64,000 nucleotides of DNA from Anaerolineae bacterium (GCA_023382535.1 JAHDWA010000024.1:1-64000), one strand, 5' to 3'; positions 33,118-44,413 are shown, counted from the first letter of the stretch. Numbers and translations: made by a program. Notes: a model not told the origin generated them from the sequence alone.

Positions 33118-34351
33118 ATTGAGTGAGTCGAGTGTGAACACTTCAGCAACATCCGAGTATAGCCGCCTTGATACCGAGCGCGAAACCTACCTGTTCGAAT
33201 ACATCCATCACCAATTGAGCATGGACGAAGTGGTTGGGTTAAAAACGTGGCTGGCTCAAATTGCACAATATCGTGCTGCTTGGCGATTTGACTTCTGTCA
33301 GCAATTGGTTCGGATGATTAAAATAGAAACCCTTTCCCCGTTAGCCTTGGGTTTGGTGAAGAATGATGAGGGATTGGTATATGCCCAACAAGGGCACTGG
33401 TCGCAGGCCATTCACTGCTACCGGCATGCGCTGGCTCTTTTCAACGATCATAATAATGAGGCCGGGCGGATGACGGTGCTACCTAATCTGGGTAATGCTT
33501 TTCATCATCTGGGACAGTGGTCTGATGCAGAAACCTGTTTCCGGGAGTGTCTGGAGATTGCGCGGAAGCGCGGTCACCGTCAAACACAAAGTGTAGCCCT
33601 AAACAATCTGGGGAAGCTCTACAAGGATCAGGGGAGATGGTCTAGTGCGTTGGACTGCCTACAGGCAGACTTGACCCTATGTCAGGAGATGGGAGATACT
33701 CAGGGGGCGGCGCAGACCCTTATCAATTTGGGGAATATCTACCAGCGTTTAGGTGATATAGGAAAGGCCATTGTTTGCCTTAAAGAAGCACTTTCTTATT
33801 TTGAGACTCGGAGTGACCGCCACGGGATGGCGGCCGCATATAATGATTTGGGTATTATATACTGGCATCAGGGAGAGTTAGAACAAAGTAGAAATTATTT
33901 TGAACAAAGCCTAACGGTCAAACAAACTTTGGGGGATTTGAGCGGGACAGCCCATACCTTATCCAATCTCGGGACGATATACCAGCAGCTCAGTCAAACA
34001 GTTCAAGCTCAGAATTGCTTTGAGCAAGCGCTGGCTTTATGCCGCGATCTGGAAGATCAGGACAGTCTAGCTAACGTTCTCAATAGTCTAGGATTGTTAC
34101 ACTACCATGCTGATGAAGATACTATAGCCAGACAATGCTATGACGAAAGCCTGTCTCTACATCAACAAACAGGTAACCGACACGGTCTGGCACAAGTCAT
34201 GTTTAATTTGGGCCTGCTATTGCGTCGTCAAGGAAAATCAGATGAGGCTCAACAGTGCTTTTTGCAGAGTGCAACCATTTTCGAGGAGATTGGTGATACA
34301 GATAACGCCAATATCGCTCGCAGGACAGCGGATAAATTGAGTGATGGATAA
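33107..34351 (+). CDS. TPR protein B with the cluster's shared N-terminal domain
   Basis: Up to 414 residues; possible starts are TTG 33107, TTG 33119 and GTG 33134, none with a strong ribosome-binding site. The shared domain (residues 28-75: LFEYIHHQLSMDEVVGLKTW...YRAAWRFDFCQQLVRMIK) is followed by about eight TPRs of the NLG-x-x-Y-x-x-x-G type (TLINLGNIYQRLGDIGKAI, TLSNLGTIYQQLSQTVQA). TPR arrays of this kind bind peptides or other proteins; here they may sense a trigger or scaffold the STAND ATPase further down. It overlaps its neighbours on both sides, consistent with one operon. A decayed copy of its 3' end lies at 50066. Confidence 0.75.
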   Translation: MTYKLSESSVNTSATSEYSRLDTERETYLFEYIHHQLSMDEVVGLKTWLAQIAQYRAAWRFDFCQQLVRMIKIETLSPLALGLVKNDEGLVYAQQGHWSQAIHCYRHALALFNDHNNEAGRMTVLPNLGNAFHHLGQWSDAETCFRECLEIARKRGHRQTQSVALNNLGKLYKDQGRWSSALDCLQADLTLCQEMGDTQGAAQTLINLGNIYQRLGDIGKAIVCLKEALSYFETRSDRHGMAAAYNDLGIIYWHQGELEQSRNYFEQSLTVKQTLGDLSGTAHTLSNLGTIYQQLSQTVQAQNCFEQALALCRDLEDQDSLANVLNSLGLLHYHADEDTIARQCYDESLSLHQQTGNRHGLAQVMFNLGLLLRRQGKSDEAQQCFLQSATIFEEIGDTDNANIARRTADKLSDG

Positions 34352-35744
34352 CCCGCCCTCTGATGACGTTGATTTTCTGGTAGAGTATCTCCACCTGGGC
34401 TTGACCAACCGGGATGGACAAGCCAGTCTGCGCTCGTGGTTTACGCAGTTCGAGTCGGCCAGGCAAGCCTGGCAGATAGACCGCTGCCAACGGTTGTGGC
34501 GGCTCCTTGTCGGTCAACCCCTTGACCGGCTGACTCAGGCTCGAGCCAGGATGATGCGCGGTCTGCTGTGGGCCAACCTGGGTGACTGGCCTGCGGCTGA
34601 AAGGGAATATCGTCGAGTAATACCCATCTTTCGGGATGAAGGCGACTGGCGCAACGTAGCTTATGCACTCAACAATCTGGGCGAAGTTTTGCTCCGGCAG
34701 GGTCGCTGGGCCGAGGCACAGGACGCCTTTCAACGTTCGGTCGAGATCAAACGTCGCCTGAACGATGAACAAGCGTTGGGACAGGCATTAGGCAATGTAG
34801 CTGCAGCCCACAAGCTTTTGGGCAATTTTGAAGCGGCTGCCCAGGGTTATGAAGAGGCACTGGCTATTGCCCGCCGTTTGGGTGACCGAAGCGGCGAAGA
34901 GAAAATCCTTTCTAATTTGGGCACACTCTATCGGCGGCTGAACCGGCTGACCGAAGCGATTGAGCACCTGGAGGCCAGCATCGTCATTTGCCAGGAGTTG
35001 GCTGATGTAAGAGGAGCGGCACTCTCACAAGTAAATCTTGGCGTTGCCTACTACAAACGTGGCGACTTGGATGAGGCGGAGACTGCGCTCCAACAAGCCT
35101 TGAACACACTGCAAAACCTGGGCGATCTGGCTCATGCCGCTGTAGCTCTTGGTAATCTGGGTCTGATCCATCGCGCGCGCGGCGAGTTGGACATGGCTGA
35201 AGTATGTTTTCAGGAGAGCTTGGCTGCTTCTCGTGCTAGTAATGATAAGCCGGGAGAAAGCCAGGCCTTATCCAACCTGGGCTTGATATACAAGGCTCGT
35301 GGCGAGTTGGATAAAGCGCTCGCTTGCCATCAGACCGACGCTGCAATTTGTGGAGAAATCGGCGACAAATACGGCCTGGCCACTGCACTGCTGAATTGCG
35401 CCTTGATCCACGCTGATCGAGGGGATTGGAAGGCGGTCCATCAAGCAGGCGACCGGGCCTGGCAATTGGCGCTCACAGAAGGCTATCAAGACCTGCAAGC
35501 ACGATTGAGTCTGCTATGGGGTCGTGAGTCTCTGCTCAAAGGTGATGATAAAAACGCGGCAGGCCACTGGCAAGAGGCCTTAGAAGTAGCCGAACAGGCC
35601 GGGGAGTCAGAACGTACAGAGGTGAAGGCAGCGTTGGAGAGAGTGCTCGCCTTACTACCTCGGCGACGGCGAGAGAAAATCAAGAGACAAATAGCTGGTT
35701 ATTCAAGTACCACTGAGAAATCGCCGGGCGGCGCGAGGGGGTAG
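34341..35744 (+). CDS. TPR protein C with the cluster's shared N-terminal domain
   Basis: 467 residues; GTG 34341 or ATG 34344, overlapping the stop of protein B. The shared domain is FLVEYLHLGLTNRDGQASLR...ARQAWQIDRCQRLWRLLV. TPRs follow from about residue 70 (ALNNLGEVLLRQGRWAEA, ALSNLGLIYKARGELDKA), then a helical C-terminus with basic end (PRRRREKIKRQIAG). Its higher GC than protein B suggests the two diverged before arriving here, or were gained separately. Function as a scaffold or sensor is inferred from the fold. Confidence 0.78.
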   Translation: MMDNPPSDDVDFLVEYLHLGLTNRDGQASLRSWFTQFESARQAWQIDRCQRLWRLLVGQPLDRLTQARARMMRGLLWANLGDWPAAEREYRRVIPIFRDEGDWRNVAYALNNLGEVLLRQGRWAEAQDAFQRSVEIKRRLNDEQALGQALGNVAAAHKLLGNFEAAAQGYEEALAIARRLGDRSGEEKILSNLGTLYRRLNRLTEAIEHLEASIVICQELADVRGAALSQVNLGVAYYKRGDLDEAETALQQALNTLQNLGDLAHAAVALGNLGLIHRARGELDMAEVCFQESLAASRASNDKPGESQALSNLGLIYKARGELDKALACHQTDAAICGEIGDKYGLATALLNCALIHADRGDWKAVHQAGDRAWQLALTEGYQDLQARLSLLWGRESLLKGDDKNAAGHWQEALEVAEQAGESERTEVKAALERVLALLPRRRREKIKRQIAGYSSTTEKSPGGARG

Positions 35745-35785
35745 CTGGCTATGAGGCCGGGGTCCATGAAACAGACTATAAACAG

Positions 35786-37375
35786 GTGAGGAGGATGGTT
35801 GAGCCGGCATCATCCGAGGATTATATTATCGAATATATTCGAACTCAGCTTGAACTGCTCGGGGATGAAGAGAAGGGGATGACCTATTGGCTGGCTGAGA
35901 TGTACGAGTGTATTGAAGAATGGCGATTGGAGGAAGGGCAGCGTCTTGTTCAAGCCATCAAAAGTCTTGATTTATCCCCTCACGCGCTGGGACTCTTTTA
36001 CTTAGGTATCGGCGATTTATATCATCAGCGGCAAGCTTGGCCAGAGGCATCCAATGCTTATCAAAAAGCTTTAGCCAACTTTCGCAGTCTGGACAACCAG
36101 GATGATATAGCTCTGGTTCTCAATCAATTAGCTCTGACCTTGCAGGAACAGCAAGATTATGAAGGGGCTATCGCTTATTACAGAGAGGCCGTTACCATTT
36201 ATGAAACATTGGGTAACATTCAGGAGTTAGGGCGTGCATTTGTCAATTTAGGCAGTGTAGCAGATGCCCAGACCGATTGGCGTCAAGCCATTGCTTACTA
36301 TCAGAAAGCAGTTCAATATTTCGAACAAGTTGAAGCTAAAAATGATTTGGTCTCTGCTCTCAACAATTTGGGGGTAGCATTTGAATGTTGGGGTAATTTT
36401 ACAGAGGCCGAAACCCATTATATGGGCTGCGTAGATCTTTTGGACGAACTTGGCAAAACTTACTCAACCAAAGGTATTCGCATCTTGGCTAACTTGGGTC
36501 AACTTTATGCCAAACAGGGAGATTGGGATAAGACCGAAAACTGTTATCGCTGGGCCTTAGAAATCTGTCAAGAAATTGAAGATATCTATAGCGAGAGTAC
36601 AACCTGGAACAATCTCGGGACGGTCTATAATGCCAAAAAGGATTACCATAAAGCTGTAGAATGTTATCAGCGGAGCATACAATTACATCACCAATTGGGG
36701 GACAAACAGGGAGAAGCCCTGGCGCTAAGCAACTTGGGAGCTGCTTATGCGGATTTGGGTGAGTTAAGGTTGGCCGAAACCTGCTACCGTAACAGCTTGC
36801 TGGTGAGCCAGGATTTGGGCGATCCTCAAGGCATCGCTCGCAGTCACAACAATCTGGGCGTGTTGTACGAAACCCTAAAACAATTCGATAAAGCTATTGA
36901 CCATTACAGAGAATGTGTAGCCATAGTACGGGAGCTGGAAGATTATTACAAAGAGGCCACCACGCTGATCAACATCTGTACCTCGTATGCTGCGGAGTTA
37001 GTGCAAGCAGAAGCAATCGAGCCATATTTTGAGCGGGCCTGGAAAATCGCTGAGGATCGACAATATACTGAACATTTAGTCTCGCTATGTATGCTAAAAG
37101 GCGACATTGCTTTCCAGTATGGCCGGTTTCAGGAGGCTTATCAATGGTGTTCCAAAGCCTGTCGCTATGCGCTACAACTCAATGCCACTATCTTGGACCG
37201 GATTTCTGAACATCTCTTGCTGCATATTGAGCGCCTGCAGCACCAAAATAAACATGAGGAACTGCGCGAGTTTTACACCATTCTTGTAGAAGTATGGTCT
37301 GATGAGACTGTATCAAAACATGGGCCTAAATTTCTTGAAATTTTGCATGAGTTGTTAGCGACTATAAATGAGTGA
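35786..37375 (+). CDS. TPR protein D with the cluster's shared N-terminal domain
   Basis: 529 residues. Starts at GTG 35786 or ATG 35795; the GAGGAGG lies between them and would serve neither well, so the start is uncertain. The shared domain is YIIEYIRTQLELLGDEEKGM...IEEWRLEEGQRLVQAIK, followed by nine or more TPRs (ALNNLGVAFECWGNFTEA, ALSNLGAAYADLGELRLA) and a helical end (GPKFLEILHELLATINE). The stop overlaps the start of the motif-bearing STAND ATPase by 8 bases, a strong sign of coupled translation and joint function. A remnant of this same junction is duplicated at 51540. Confidence 0.8.
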   Translation: MRRMVEPASSEDYIIEYIRTQLELLGDEEKGMTYWLAEMYECIEEWRLEEGQRLVQAIKSLDLSPHALGLFYLGIGDLYHQRQAWPEASNAYQKALANFRSLDNQDDIALVLNQLALTLQEQQDYEGAIAYYREAVTIYETLGNIQELGRAFVNLGSVADAQTDWRQAIAYYQKAVQYFEQVEAKNDLVSALNNLGVAFECWGNFTEAETHYMGCVDLLDELGKTYSTKGIRILANLGQLYAKQGDWDKTENCYRWALEICQEIEDIYSESTTWNNLGTVYNAKKDYHKAVECYQRSIQLHHQLGDKQGEALALSNLGAAYADLGELRLAETCYRNSLLVSQDLGDPQGIARSHNNLGVLYETLKQFDKAIDHYRECVAIVRELEDYYKEATTLINICTSYAAELVQAEAIEPYFERAWKIAEDRQYTEHLVSLCMLKGDIAFQYGRFQEAYQWCSKACRYALQLNATILDRISEHLLLHIERLQHQNKHEELREFYTILVEVWSDETVSKHGPKFLEILHELLATINE

Positions 37376-40300
37376 AACAGAATCCGAGCCAAGCAAATAT
37401 AACATCCAAATTGGTCAGGCTCAAGGTCTTGCCGTAGGCGATAATGCTCTCTATGTCCACATTGAGCACTTCCATGCCACTCCACCTCCCCCACCACCTG
37501 CCTCACGCGAAGAGCTTCTGACAGCCATCCAACAAGCCAGCGCCGAACTCCGAAACTACTCCAATGAAATTGTCGGCATCCACCTCGAGCGAACTGAAGT
37601 TGGCCAAATTGTAGAGTGGGCACTAAACGCCGACTCCAAAGAGCGATTGGTGATGCTGCTCGACCAACCTGGGGGCGGCAAGACAGTGGTCATGCGTGAT
37701 GTACTGGAGAGACTGGAGGCCAAACGTGTACCAACACTGGCCATCAAAGCCGATACACTCTCTGGCATTAGAAACCGCTCCGACTTGGCCGACCGATTGG
37801 GAGTGCCAGCGCGGGTGGAGGAATGTGTTCGACATCTAGCCACAGAAGGTTTGATTATAGTTTTGCTGGACCAACTCGACGCCTTGTCACTCACCCTCTC
37901 TCGTGACCAGACCACCCTCGACGTGACGCTAAATACCCTAAACCGCCTGCGTGATCTAGATAATGTGCGGATCATCGCTTCGTGCCGGACCTTTGACTTG
38001 AACAACGATCCTCGCTTATCCACAATCAAAGTGGACCGCAAATTTCAATTGCAACCTCTAGCCGAAGCCCAAGTCAACCGGGTATTGCAAAAACTTGGCC
38101 TAGACTCGACCCGCTTGCTGTCCGGTCACAGAATTTTGTTAACCACACCACTCCACCTTGATGTCTATGTTCGGATTTTGACCGCCGGTGAAGCTCAACG
38201 CCCACCCGAAAGCTTCCGTACCCTGCAAGAACTCTACGAAGTCTTGTGGCAGAAGCGAATTGAGACAGTCCCACCTGATGCGCCCCCACCCGCTAAACGT
38301 ATTGAAGCTATCTATCGGCTGGTCGAAGTAATGCAAAACTTGCGGCAAACGACCGCACTCCTGGCGACTCTGGATGAATTTCCCGAAGCTGCCAATTATT
38401 TAGAGAGGATTGGATTCCTGCGGCGCGAAAAGAGTAACTGGCTCTTCCTGCACCAAACTTTGTATGATTACTGTTATGCTCGTCGCTTTGTTGCTCAAGG
38501 CTGGTCGTTGAGCCAAGAGATTCTTGCTAGCCCTCAAGAACTATTTGAGCGAGCGCAGATGGTTCAAGTGTTAGCCTATTTGCGTGGGTCTAATCGAGTA
38601 GCTTATCATCGCGAATTAAATGCTCTCCTCTTTGCCCGCACCCTTCGTTCTCATCTGCGCTTGCTGCTCATCCGCTGGTTTGGCGCACTCCCTGCTCCGA
38701 CCGATGATGAACTACGGATTGCTCGGCGGTTGATGAAGGATACCGGGGACCGGATCCGTTTTCTTCGCGCTATCTCAGAGAATGGGGAGTGGTTTGACCG
38801 ATTGAGTGATAGCGTGTTGCCAGCCTTATTGCGCACGAGTGATGACAAATTGATTGAAGCTGTAATCACCTACTTGTGGATGATCATCCAACAGCGCCCC
38901 GAAGCTGTCCTGGCCCGTCTAGAACCTTATTTGGGAAAAAGTGAAACCTGGGATGATCGTATTGCTTTTTGCCTGACCCGCTTAAATGATTGGAAGATTG
39001 AGAAGGCGCTGGATATGCTCTGCGCTCTATTGGAACGCGGCAAGTCTGGCGGACAGATAGACTCTTTCCTCTATAGCTTATCTCAATCAAATCCGGCCGG
39101 TGGTTGCCGGGTGCTTCGAATTTATTTGGATCGCCGCATGGACACTCTGTTGGCCGAAGAGCAGAGAAAACGCCAAGCAGTCGTCGCCAATAACGACCCT
39201 AATGCTGCTTATCGAGATGACTTACCTGATCGCTTTACCTGGGGACGGGAACTGGTTGGCGAGTATGGCATTGGTGAGCTAATGGAACGAGCCACGCAAG
39301 TTTACCCTGAAGCAGTGATAGAATATTTGTTACCCTGGTTTGTACGGGCCGCTCAAGCTTTGAGCGAGCCGGACCCTGACGATGACATCTACCCTTCAGA
39401 CTCGCTCTTTGCTTGGGGCTGGCATGGTGATCATCTTTTAGAAGGGGCCGTTTTTGCGATTCGGGTTAGCAATGCCTTAAGACACTTAGCTCAAACACAG
39501 CCAACTTATTTTCGGATAATTGCCGCTCAGTTGGTCAAGATTGAAACACTGGCTGTTCAACGTGTTTTAGCCGAGGCTTATTTATCCGATCTCAAAGAAT
39601 ACGCCAGCGACATTTTTGAATACTTACTGGCTGATCCGCGACGACTAAACATTGGCGAGAGCCTGGGAAATTCTCGTTATGACTCCTGTCGCCTCTATGG
39701 AGCCGCCTTCCAATATGTAAATGAGCAAGGTCGCGTCACCTTAGAGCAGTTAATCCTGAATCTGTATACTGATTGGGAGAAACGTAGTCCTCAAAGTCGA
39801 GGTCTTACCCAACTTCGCTTCCTTAAAAGCGTGAACGAACCTGGCTTGTTCAGCGAAACAGCCCGGCGTAGATTACAGGAGTTGGAACGAAAATTTCCTG
39901 GCTTCAAACCCCAGCCGCCTCAAGGCACTAGAGGTGGCCGGGTGGGATCACCTATCAACCAAGCTGCCCAAGCCAAAATGTCAGATGAGGCCTGGCTGGG
40001 GGCGATGCGCAAATATAGTGACAGTGGCTTCGAACATCCTGACATATTGAAAGGCGGCGTACACCAGCTATCCTCTAGTTTTGCCGAGCAAGTAAAAAAA
40101 GAGCCTGAGCGTTTTTATCGCTTGGCCCTACGTTTTGATGAAACAATTTCGCTTCATTACATTACAGCGGCGATTTCCGGCCTTACCGACTCTGATGCCC
40201 CTGTTGAGTGGGTTTTTGACTTGGTGCGTCAATTTGCTCCCCGGCTCGAAGGTGAATTTCGGCGCGCCGCCTGTTGGGCTTTGGAAAAACGAGCCGAGGT

Positions 40301-41360
40301 CGGCGTACCGGATGATCTTCTTGATTTAATAACCGAGTGGGCGCTGAATGATCCCAACCCAGCCGAGGAACTTTGGCGCGTTCCGGCCGGAGGCGAGGGG
40401 CAGCCTTATTACGGCGGCGATCCTCATCATCACGGCATTAACTCAAACCGAGGAACAGCCGTTAATATCGTTTGTCGCTGCGCTTTGAAACGTGAACCGG
40501 TCCAGGTTGAGCGTGCTTTTCAACTGTTGGAAAAAGTCGCCGATGATCCCTCTACCGCCGTTCGTACTTGCGTTATTGAGAGCTTGGGACCGCTGCTAAA
40601 TGAAGACGATACTCGTGCGCTCGTAATTTTTGTCAAAACCCTGGACGGTCATCCTCGTTTACTTCAAACACAACTTGTACATCGTTTTCTCTACTGGACC
40701 TATTATTATCACTTCCCCGAAATCTGTCCCTTTACCGAAGCCTTGCTAACCGATCCCGATGAGGCAACTCGTCAGGCTGGGGCACGTTTGGTCTGTTTGG
40801 CTGCCTTCCGCTACGAAGAAGCAAAAGATTTGGAAACGCGAGTTATGAGTGGAGATTCAGTTATGCGTCGGGGAGCAGCCGAAGTCTATGCGCATAACCT
40901 AAAGCTTCCCGATCTAATGACGACTTGCGAGGGACGACTACGATTGTTGATGCAGGATCCCGACGAAAAAGTGCGCTCTTATGTGGGTGAGTGTTTTGAG
41001 TATCTCGACCCTGAATACCTGGCTGATCTGCGTTCCTTTATTGATGAATTCCTGGAATCGCCGTCGTTATTGGCAGGTGCCAAGCATTTGCTCAATTTTC
41101 TCGTTCCACTTGCTGTTGATGAACACGAATTAGCTTTAACGGTAACGGCGCAGATATTGGATGCGGTTGGAGCCGAGGTGGTAGATATTCGCACCTCCAG
41201 GGCATTATTGGAACGGGATTTGGTGCGTTTGCCGCTGACCGTCTACACCCACGCTGATGATCCAGAGATAAAATCTCAGGCAATGGCTCTATTTGAACGC
41301 TTACTGTTGATGGGAAGCCGAGAGGCGCAGCAGGCGTTGAGTGATTGGGATCGACAATAA
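37368..41360 (+). CDS. STAND-type ATPase with N-terminal RHIM-like motif and helical repeats
   Basis: 1,330 residues. The motif is at the very N-terminus: K10-YNIQIGQAQGLAVGDNA, then a PPPPPP linker (residues 39-44), then a P-loop NTPase with Walker A variant DQPGGGKT (99-106), Walker B LIIVLLDQLDAL (about 163-174) and a sensor IIASCRTF. The C-terminal ~900 residues are helical, probably HEAT-like (for example AVNIVCRCALKREPVQVERA). N-terminal amyloid motif + STAND is the layout of NLR-like receptors that template a partner effector carrying the same motif; the Bell/RHIM protein at 28929 would be that partner, which is inference. ATG 37368 lies inside the end of TPR D. A weak terminator follows. 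Confidence 0.78.
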   Translation: MSETESEPSKYNIQIGQAQGLAVGDNALYVHIEHFHATPPPPPPASREELLTAIQQASAELRNYSNEIVGIHLERTEVGQIVEWALNADSKERLVMLLDQPGGGKTVVMRDVLERLEAKRVPTLAIKADTLSGIRNRSDLADRLGVPARVEECVRHLATEGLIIVLLDQLDALSLTLSRDQTTLDVTLNTLNRLRDLDNVRIIASCRTFDLNNDPRLSTIKVDRKFQLQPLAEAQVNRVLQKLGLDSTRLLSGHRILLTTPLHLDVYVRILTAGEAQRPPESFRTLQELYEVLWQKRIETVPPDAPPPAKRIEAIYRLVEVMQNLRQTTALLATLDEFPEAANYLERIGFLRREKSNWLFLHQTLYDYCYARRFVAQGWSLSQEILASPQELFERAQMVQVLAYLRGSNRVAYHRELNALLFARTLRSHLRLLLIRWFGALPAPTDDELRIARRLMKDTGDRIRFLRAISENGEWFDRLSDSVLPALLRTSDDKLIEAVITYLWMIIQQRPEAVLARLEPYLGKSETWDDRIAFCLTRLNDWKIEKALDMLCALLERGKSGGQIDSFLYSLSQSNPAGGCRVLRIYLDRRMDTLLAEEQRKRQAVVANNDPNAAYRDDLPDRFTWGRELVGEYGIGELMERATQVYPEAVIEYLLPWFVRAAQALSEPDPDDDIYPSDSLFAWGWHGDHLLEGAVFAIRVSNALRHLAQTQPTYFRIIAAQLVKIETLAVQRVLAEAYLSDLKEYASDIFEYLLADPRRLNIGESLGNSRYDSCRLYGAAFQYVNEQGRVTLEQLILNLYTDWEKRSPQSRGLTQLRFLKSVNEPGLFSETARRRLQELERKFPGFKPQPPQGTRGGRVGSPINQAAQAKMSDEAWLGAMRKYSDSGFEHPDILKGGVHQLSSSFAEQVKKEPERFYRLALRFDETISLHYITAAISGLTDSDAPVEWVFDLVRQFAPRLEGEFRRAACWALEKRAEVGVPDDLLDLITEWALNDPNPAEELWRVPAGGEGQPYYGGDPHHHGINSNRGTAVNIVCRCALKREPVQVERAFQLLEKVADDPSTAVRTCVIESLGPLLNEDDTRALVIFVKTLDGHPRLLQTQLVHRFLYWTYYYHFPEICPFTEALLTDPDEATRQAGARLVCLAAFRYEEAKDLETRVMSGDSVMRRGAAEVYAHNLKLPDLMTTCEGRLRLLMQDPDEKVRSYVGECFEYLDPEYLADLRSFIDEFLESPSLLAGAKHLLNFLVPLAVDEHELALTVTAQILDAVGAEVVDIRTSRALLERDLVRLPLTVYTHADDPEIKSQAMALFERLLLMGSREAQQALSDWDRQ

Positions 41361-41391
41361 ATTATACCTGTGGTTTGAATCTAATCACAAT

Positions 41392-41417
41392 ATTCATCCA
41401 TGACTGATGAATGTTTT
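41392..41417 (+). terminator. Weak terminator-like hairpin after the STAND gene
   Basis: ATTCATC (41392-41398) and GATGAAT (41406-41412) form a 7-bp stem with a 7-base loop followed by GTTTT. Short and AT-rich, so only weakly supported, but it lies in the 122-base gap that divides two gene groups. Confidence 0.35.
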
Positions 41418-41482
41418 CACTTAAGAATGGTATCAGTGCTAGAGATTCGAACTGGTTTTTGGGGCAATGAAAAGGGGTCAAT

Positions 41483-44413
41483 ATGGTTAAAGTTAGTTTT
41501 GGTAGATTATTGACTGAAGGGATCTACAGTGTCGCCTATAGATGGAAGAAAGGAGTAACAGCAATTGAAGAAGAAATAGGAGAATCGCTTGGCTATAGTT
41601 CTGATACTGTTCATCGTTGGCGTCGAGGTCATCTCCCGAGAAACCCTGAGATAGTAGAATTCATAGTGCGATATTGTGTAAAGAACGGTAGATTAGATCA
41701 AAACTGGGCATATTCTATTCTAACTCAAGCTCAACATCCATCGCCAGAAAGTTTTCTACGAGAGCTTTTCCCCATTAGTACAACAACTGTCAAATTGATG
41801 AATAACCTCCCTGCGCCACCCATTTATTTTGTTGGACGAGCAAAAGAACTTGAACGAGTTAGTGAGGGTTTGAGTTTGCAGTCGCGCTGGCCTATTGTTA
41901 GCATCGAAGGTATAGGAGGAATAGGTAAAACCACTTTGGCATTGCAATCAGCCTATCAAATACTATTCAAAGGTGAAGATGCCAATTTTAAGGGTTTGAT
42001 CTGGATTACTGTTAATGAGAAGTCGGATTTAGATGCAATATTGGAAACAATATTAAAAACTCTAAGTTATCAGCATACAACTCAATTGACTCACGAAACA
42101 AAAGTAGGAGAAGTTATAAGGCTACTTTCGTCCCAGCCCATTCTCTTGATTTTAGATAATCTCGAAACATTGGCCGATAGTCAAATCCTAAATTTTCTGG
42201 AAATGTTGCCTGCACCGACAAAAGCATTAGTTACAAGTCGTTCTCAATTTAGAGGTACATGGACAATCAGATTGCAAGGCTTATCTAACGAGGAGGCTGT
42301 CAAATTAATTCAATACAATGCAAAGCGTTTGGACTTGTCTGAGGTCATATTCGCTGACCCCAATGCGTTAAAGCAGTTAATCGCTCTGACTTTCGGACAC
42401 CCTTTGGCTATTCAATTTGCTATAGGACAGCTAGCACTAGATCTCTCATTAAATACGGTAATCACCTCTTTGAGCAAAGGCTCTTCAACAGAGTTGTTCG
42501 AGGAAATTTATTGGAACGCTTGGAATTTACTAACGGAAGATACAAAAAAGTTAGCTATAACCATATCTATTTTTGAGGATCCTGTTACAAAATCAAATTT
42601 GCATTCAGCATCGGGAATGATAGAGGCTCATTTTGATGCTGCCTTAGCTCAACTATTAGCAATATCCTTAATCGACGAAATCTCGACTCCCAAAGAGGAT
42701 GGGTTCCAGCTATTTTATACCATTCATCCGTTGACTCGAACTTTTATAAGAAGCTACGCGCTTTCTATTGATGAATCCTTTGATCGTGAAGCTGTTGTCA
42801 AAGCTAAATTCTGGATCGATCAATTGGATACCACGCTTTCTAAGATTAAAGCGAATACTAATTTTTCATCACAAGCAAAATCATTATTTGATCTTCTCCG
42901 AGAAAGAGTGGGATTTCAAGAAATTCTCAAAACATCTTCGATAGTTCATCAGGGTTTCCATATATTTCTTGCCGATTTCTCCTCACTTTTTAGTGGAATC
43001 AACTTCCCTGCAATTCTGCCATTAATCTTTTGCAGTCTGGAAACATTATATAATGGGACTTTAGAAGAATTTCGTCAGCTACTAATCCAACAGCTTGGAG
43101 CAAGTGTGCGAACAGTGGTTATAGTTGCACCTTTCGAAAGCACCTCGTTAAATCGTTATGAGCGTATAGTAGTTGATAGAATGCGAAATGTCTATGCTTA
43201 CAATATTATTTGTTTAACTCGAAGTGAACTAAAAAAAATTATTGGAGCCCAAGACCCACAACATATTCTACGTCAGCTAATATTAGCTCAGGTAAATCTT
43301 GAAACTGTAGCCCCTTTCGTCGTCACGGGACCAGCTTCTGATACCATATTTTTTGGACGTGAAGCTGAAATGCGTACGATCACTGAACAGGGTGCTACCA
43401 CCAACTATGCATTAATTGGTGGTCGTCGTATTGGTAAAACATCAATCCTTAAGCGATTAGAGCGCGTTCGTCTACCCGCCGCTGGTTTTAATGCTTTTTA
43501 TCATGATTGCTCATATACCTCTAACCAAACTGAGTTGATTCGCGCGGTGAGTACTGATAAGACCTGGTTCTATGAACCGCCTACAAATCTGCCATCGTCT
43601 TTTTTAGAGGTTATCCAAGCCCTACCAGACGATAAACCTTTGGTCATACTGCTCGATGAAACAGATAAACTCATTAAACCTGATCAGCGGGCTGGTTATC
43701 CTCTTTTCAATACACTGCGAGCTATGGCCAACGAAGGTCGTTGTCGTTTTGTCCTTTCTGGTGAGCAGGTCTTGCGCCTCGAACTAACAAACCCTGACTC
43801 ACCTCTCTACAACTTCGCCAATGAGATGCTCATTCGTTGCTTGGACTGTCGTGCTATGGAAGAGCTGTTCACCCAACCCATGAAACAATTAGAAATCATG
43901 CTTATTGATGAGACGGAGATGGTACAACGTATCTGGGATTTCACCTCGGGTCACCCTAATATTGTCCAACGTCTTTGCCAACGGCTCGTTGCCCAGCTCA
44001 ACCAGCGCCACTCCCGTAGTCTAATGTTTGATGATGTTGATGAAGTTATAGTTGATCCAGACTTCCTGCGCAAAGACTTTCTAAATGTTTATTGGGAAAG
44101 GGCCACCGTCTTAGAAAGGCTCTGTTCATTAATGATGGCTGCCGATGAGAATGTTCGTACATTAAAGGCGATGTATAAAACTCTGAATAACCGATACCTT
44201 TCGGTCACTCTCAACCAGGTCGATGACGCGATGGAAAGGCTTGTGGACCTGCGCAATATCCTGCGACGTACTCCTGATGGCTACGAGTTCCTCGTCAATG
44301 CCTTTCCAGAAGTTATCGCTAAAACCAGTCGGCTTGAGGATCTCATAGCCATCAATTGTGAAACCTATCAGCAACATGGCGACGTGGTATCGCACACAAA
44401 AGGGGGTATTTGA
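41483..44413 (+). CDS. Protein with two NTPase modules (NB-ARC + AAA/archaeal-type ATPase)
   Basis: 976 residues with AAGGGG 6 bases before the ATG. Residues 1-95 look like a helix-turn-helix domain ([21 protein letters not shown]). An NB-ARC module follows: Walker A GIGGIGKT (143-150), [22 protein letters not shown]. After a middle region comes a second P-loop: FFGREAEM then GGRRIGKTS (about 647-655), Walker [12 protein letters not shown], and a [15 protein letters not shown] block typical of the AAA_14/archaeal ATPase type. Two switches in one chain is unusual. The C-terminal ATPase is related to that of the next protein, whose ATG overlaps this stop codon, so the two very likely act together. 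No RHIM-like motif was found here. Function unknown. Confidence 0.75.
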   Translation: MVKVSFGRLLTEGIYSVAYRWKKGVTAIEEEIGESLGYSSDTVHRWRRGHLPRNPEIVEFIVRYCVKNGRLDQNWAYSILTQAQHPSPESFLRELFPISTTTVKLMNNLPAPPIYFVGRAKELERVSEGLSLQSRWPIVSIEGIGGIGKTTLALQSAYQILFKGEDANFKGLIWITVNEKSDLDAILETILKTLSYQHTTQLTHETKVGEVIRLLSSQPILLILDNLETLADSQILNFLEMLPAPTKALVTSRSQFRGTWTIRLQGLSNEEAVKLIQYNAKRLDLSEVIFADPNALKQLIALTFGHPLAIQFAIGQLALDLSLNTVITSLSKGSSTELFEEIYWNAWNLLTEDTKKLAITISIFEDPVTKSNLHSASGMIEAHFDAALAQLLAISLIDEISTPKEDGFQLFYTIHPLTRTFIRSYALSIDESFDREAVVKAKFWIDQLDTTLSKIKANTNFSSQAKSLFDLLRERVGFQEILKTSSIVHQGFHIFLADFSSLFSGINFPAILPLIFCSLETLYNGTLEEFRQLLIQQLGASVRTVVIVAPFESTSLNRYERIVVDRMRNVYAYNIICLTRSELKKIIGAQDPQHILRQLILAQVNLETVAPFVVTGPASDTIFFGREAEMRTITEQGATTNYALIGGRRIGKTSILKRLERVRLPAAGFNAFYHDCSYTSNQTELIRAVSTDKTWFYEPPTNLPSSFLEVIQALPDDKPLVILLDETDKLIKPDQRAGYPLFNTLRAMANEGRCRFVLSGEQVLRLELTNPDSPLYNFANEMLIRCLDCRAMEELFTQPMKQLEIMLIDETEMVQRIWDFTSGHPNIVQRLCQRLVAQLNQRHSRSLMFDDVDEVIVDPDFLRKDFLNVYWERATVLERLCSLMMAADENVRTLKAMYKTLNNRYLSVTLNQVDDAMERLVDLRNILRRTPDGYEFLVNAFPEVIAKTSRLEDLIAINCETYQQHGDVVSHTKGGI

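Noticed and set aside
41483..44413. RHIM-like motif in the two-NTPase protein
   Set aside because: I looked for the G-h-x-h-G-D core throughout the protein and did not find it; likewise absent from 46318, 47568 and 48806.
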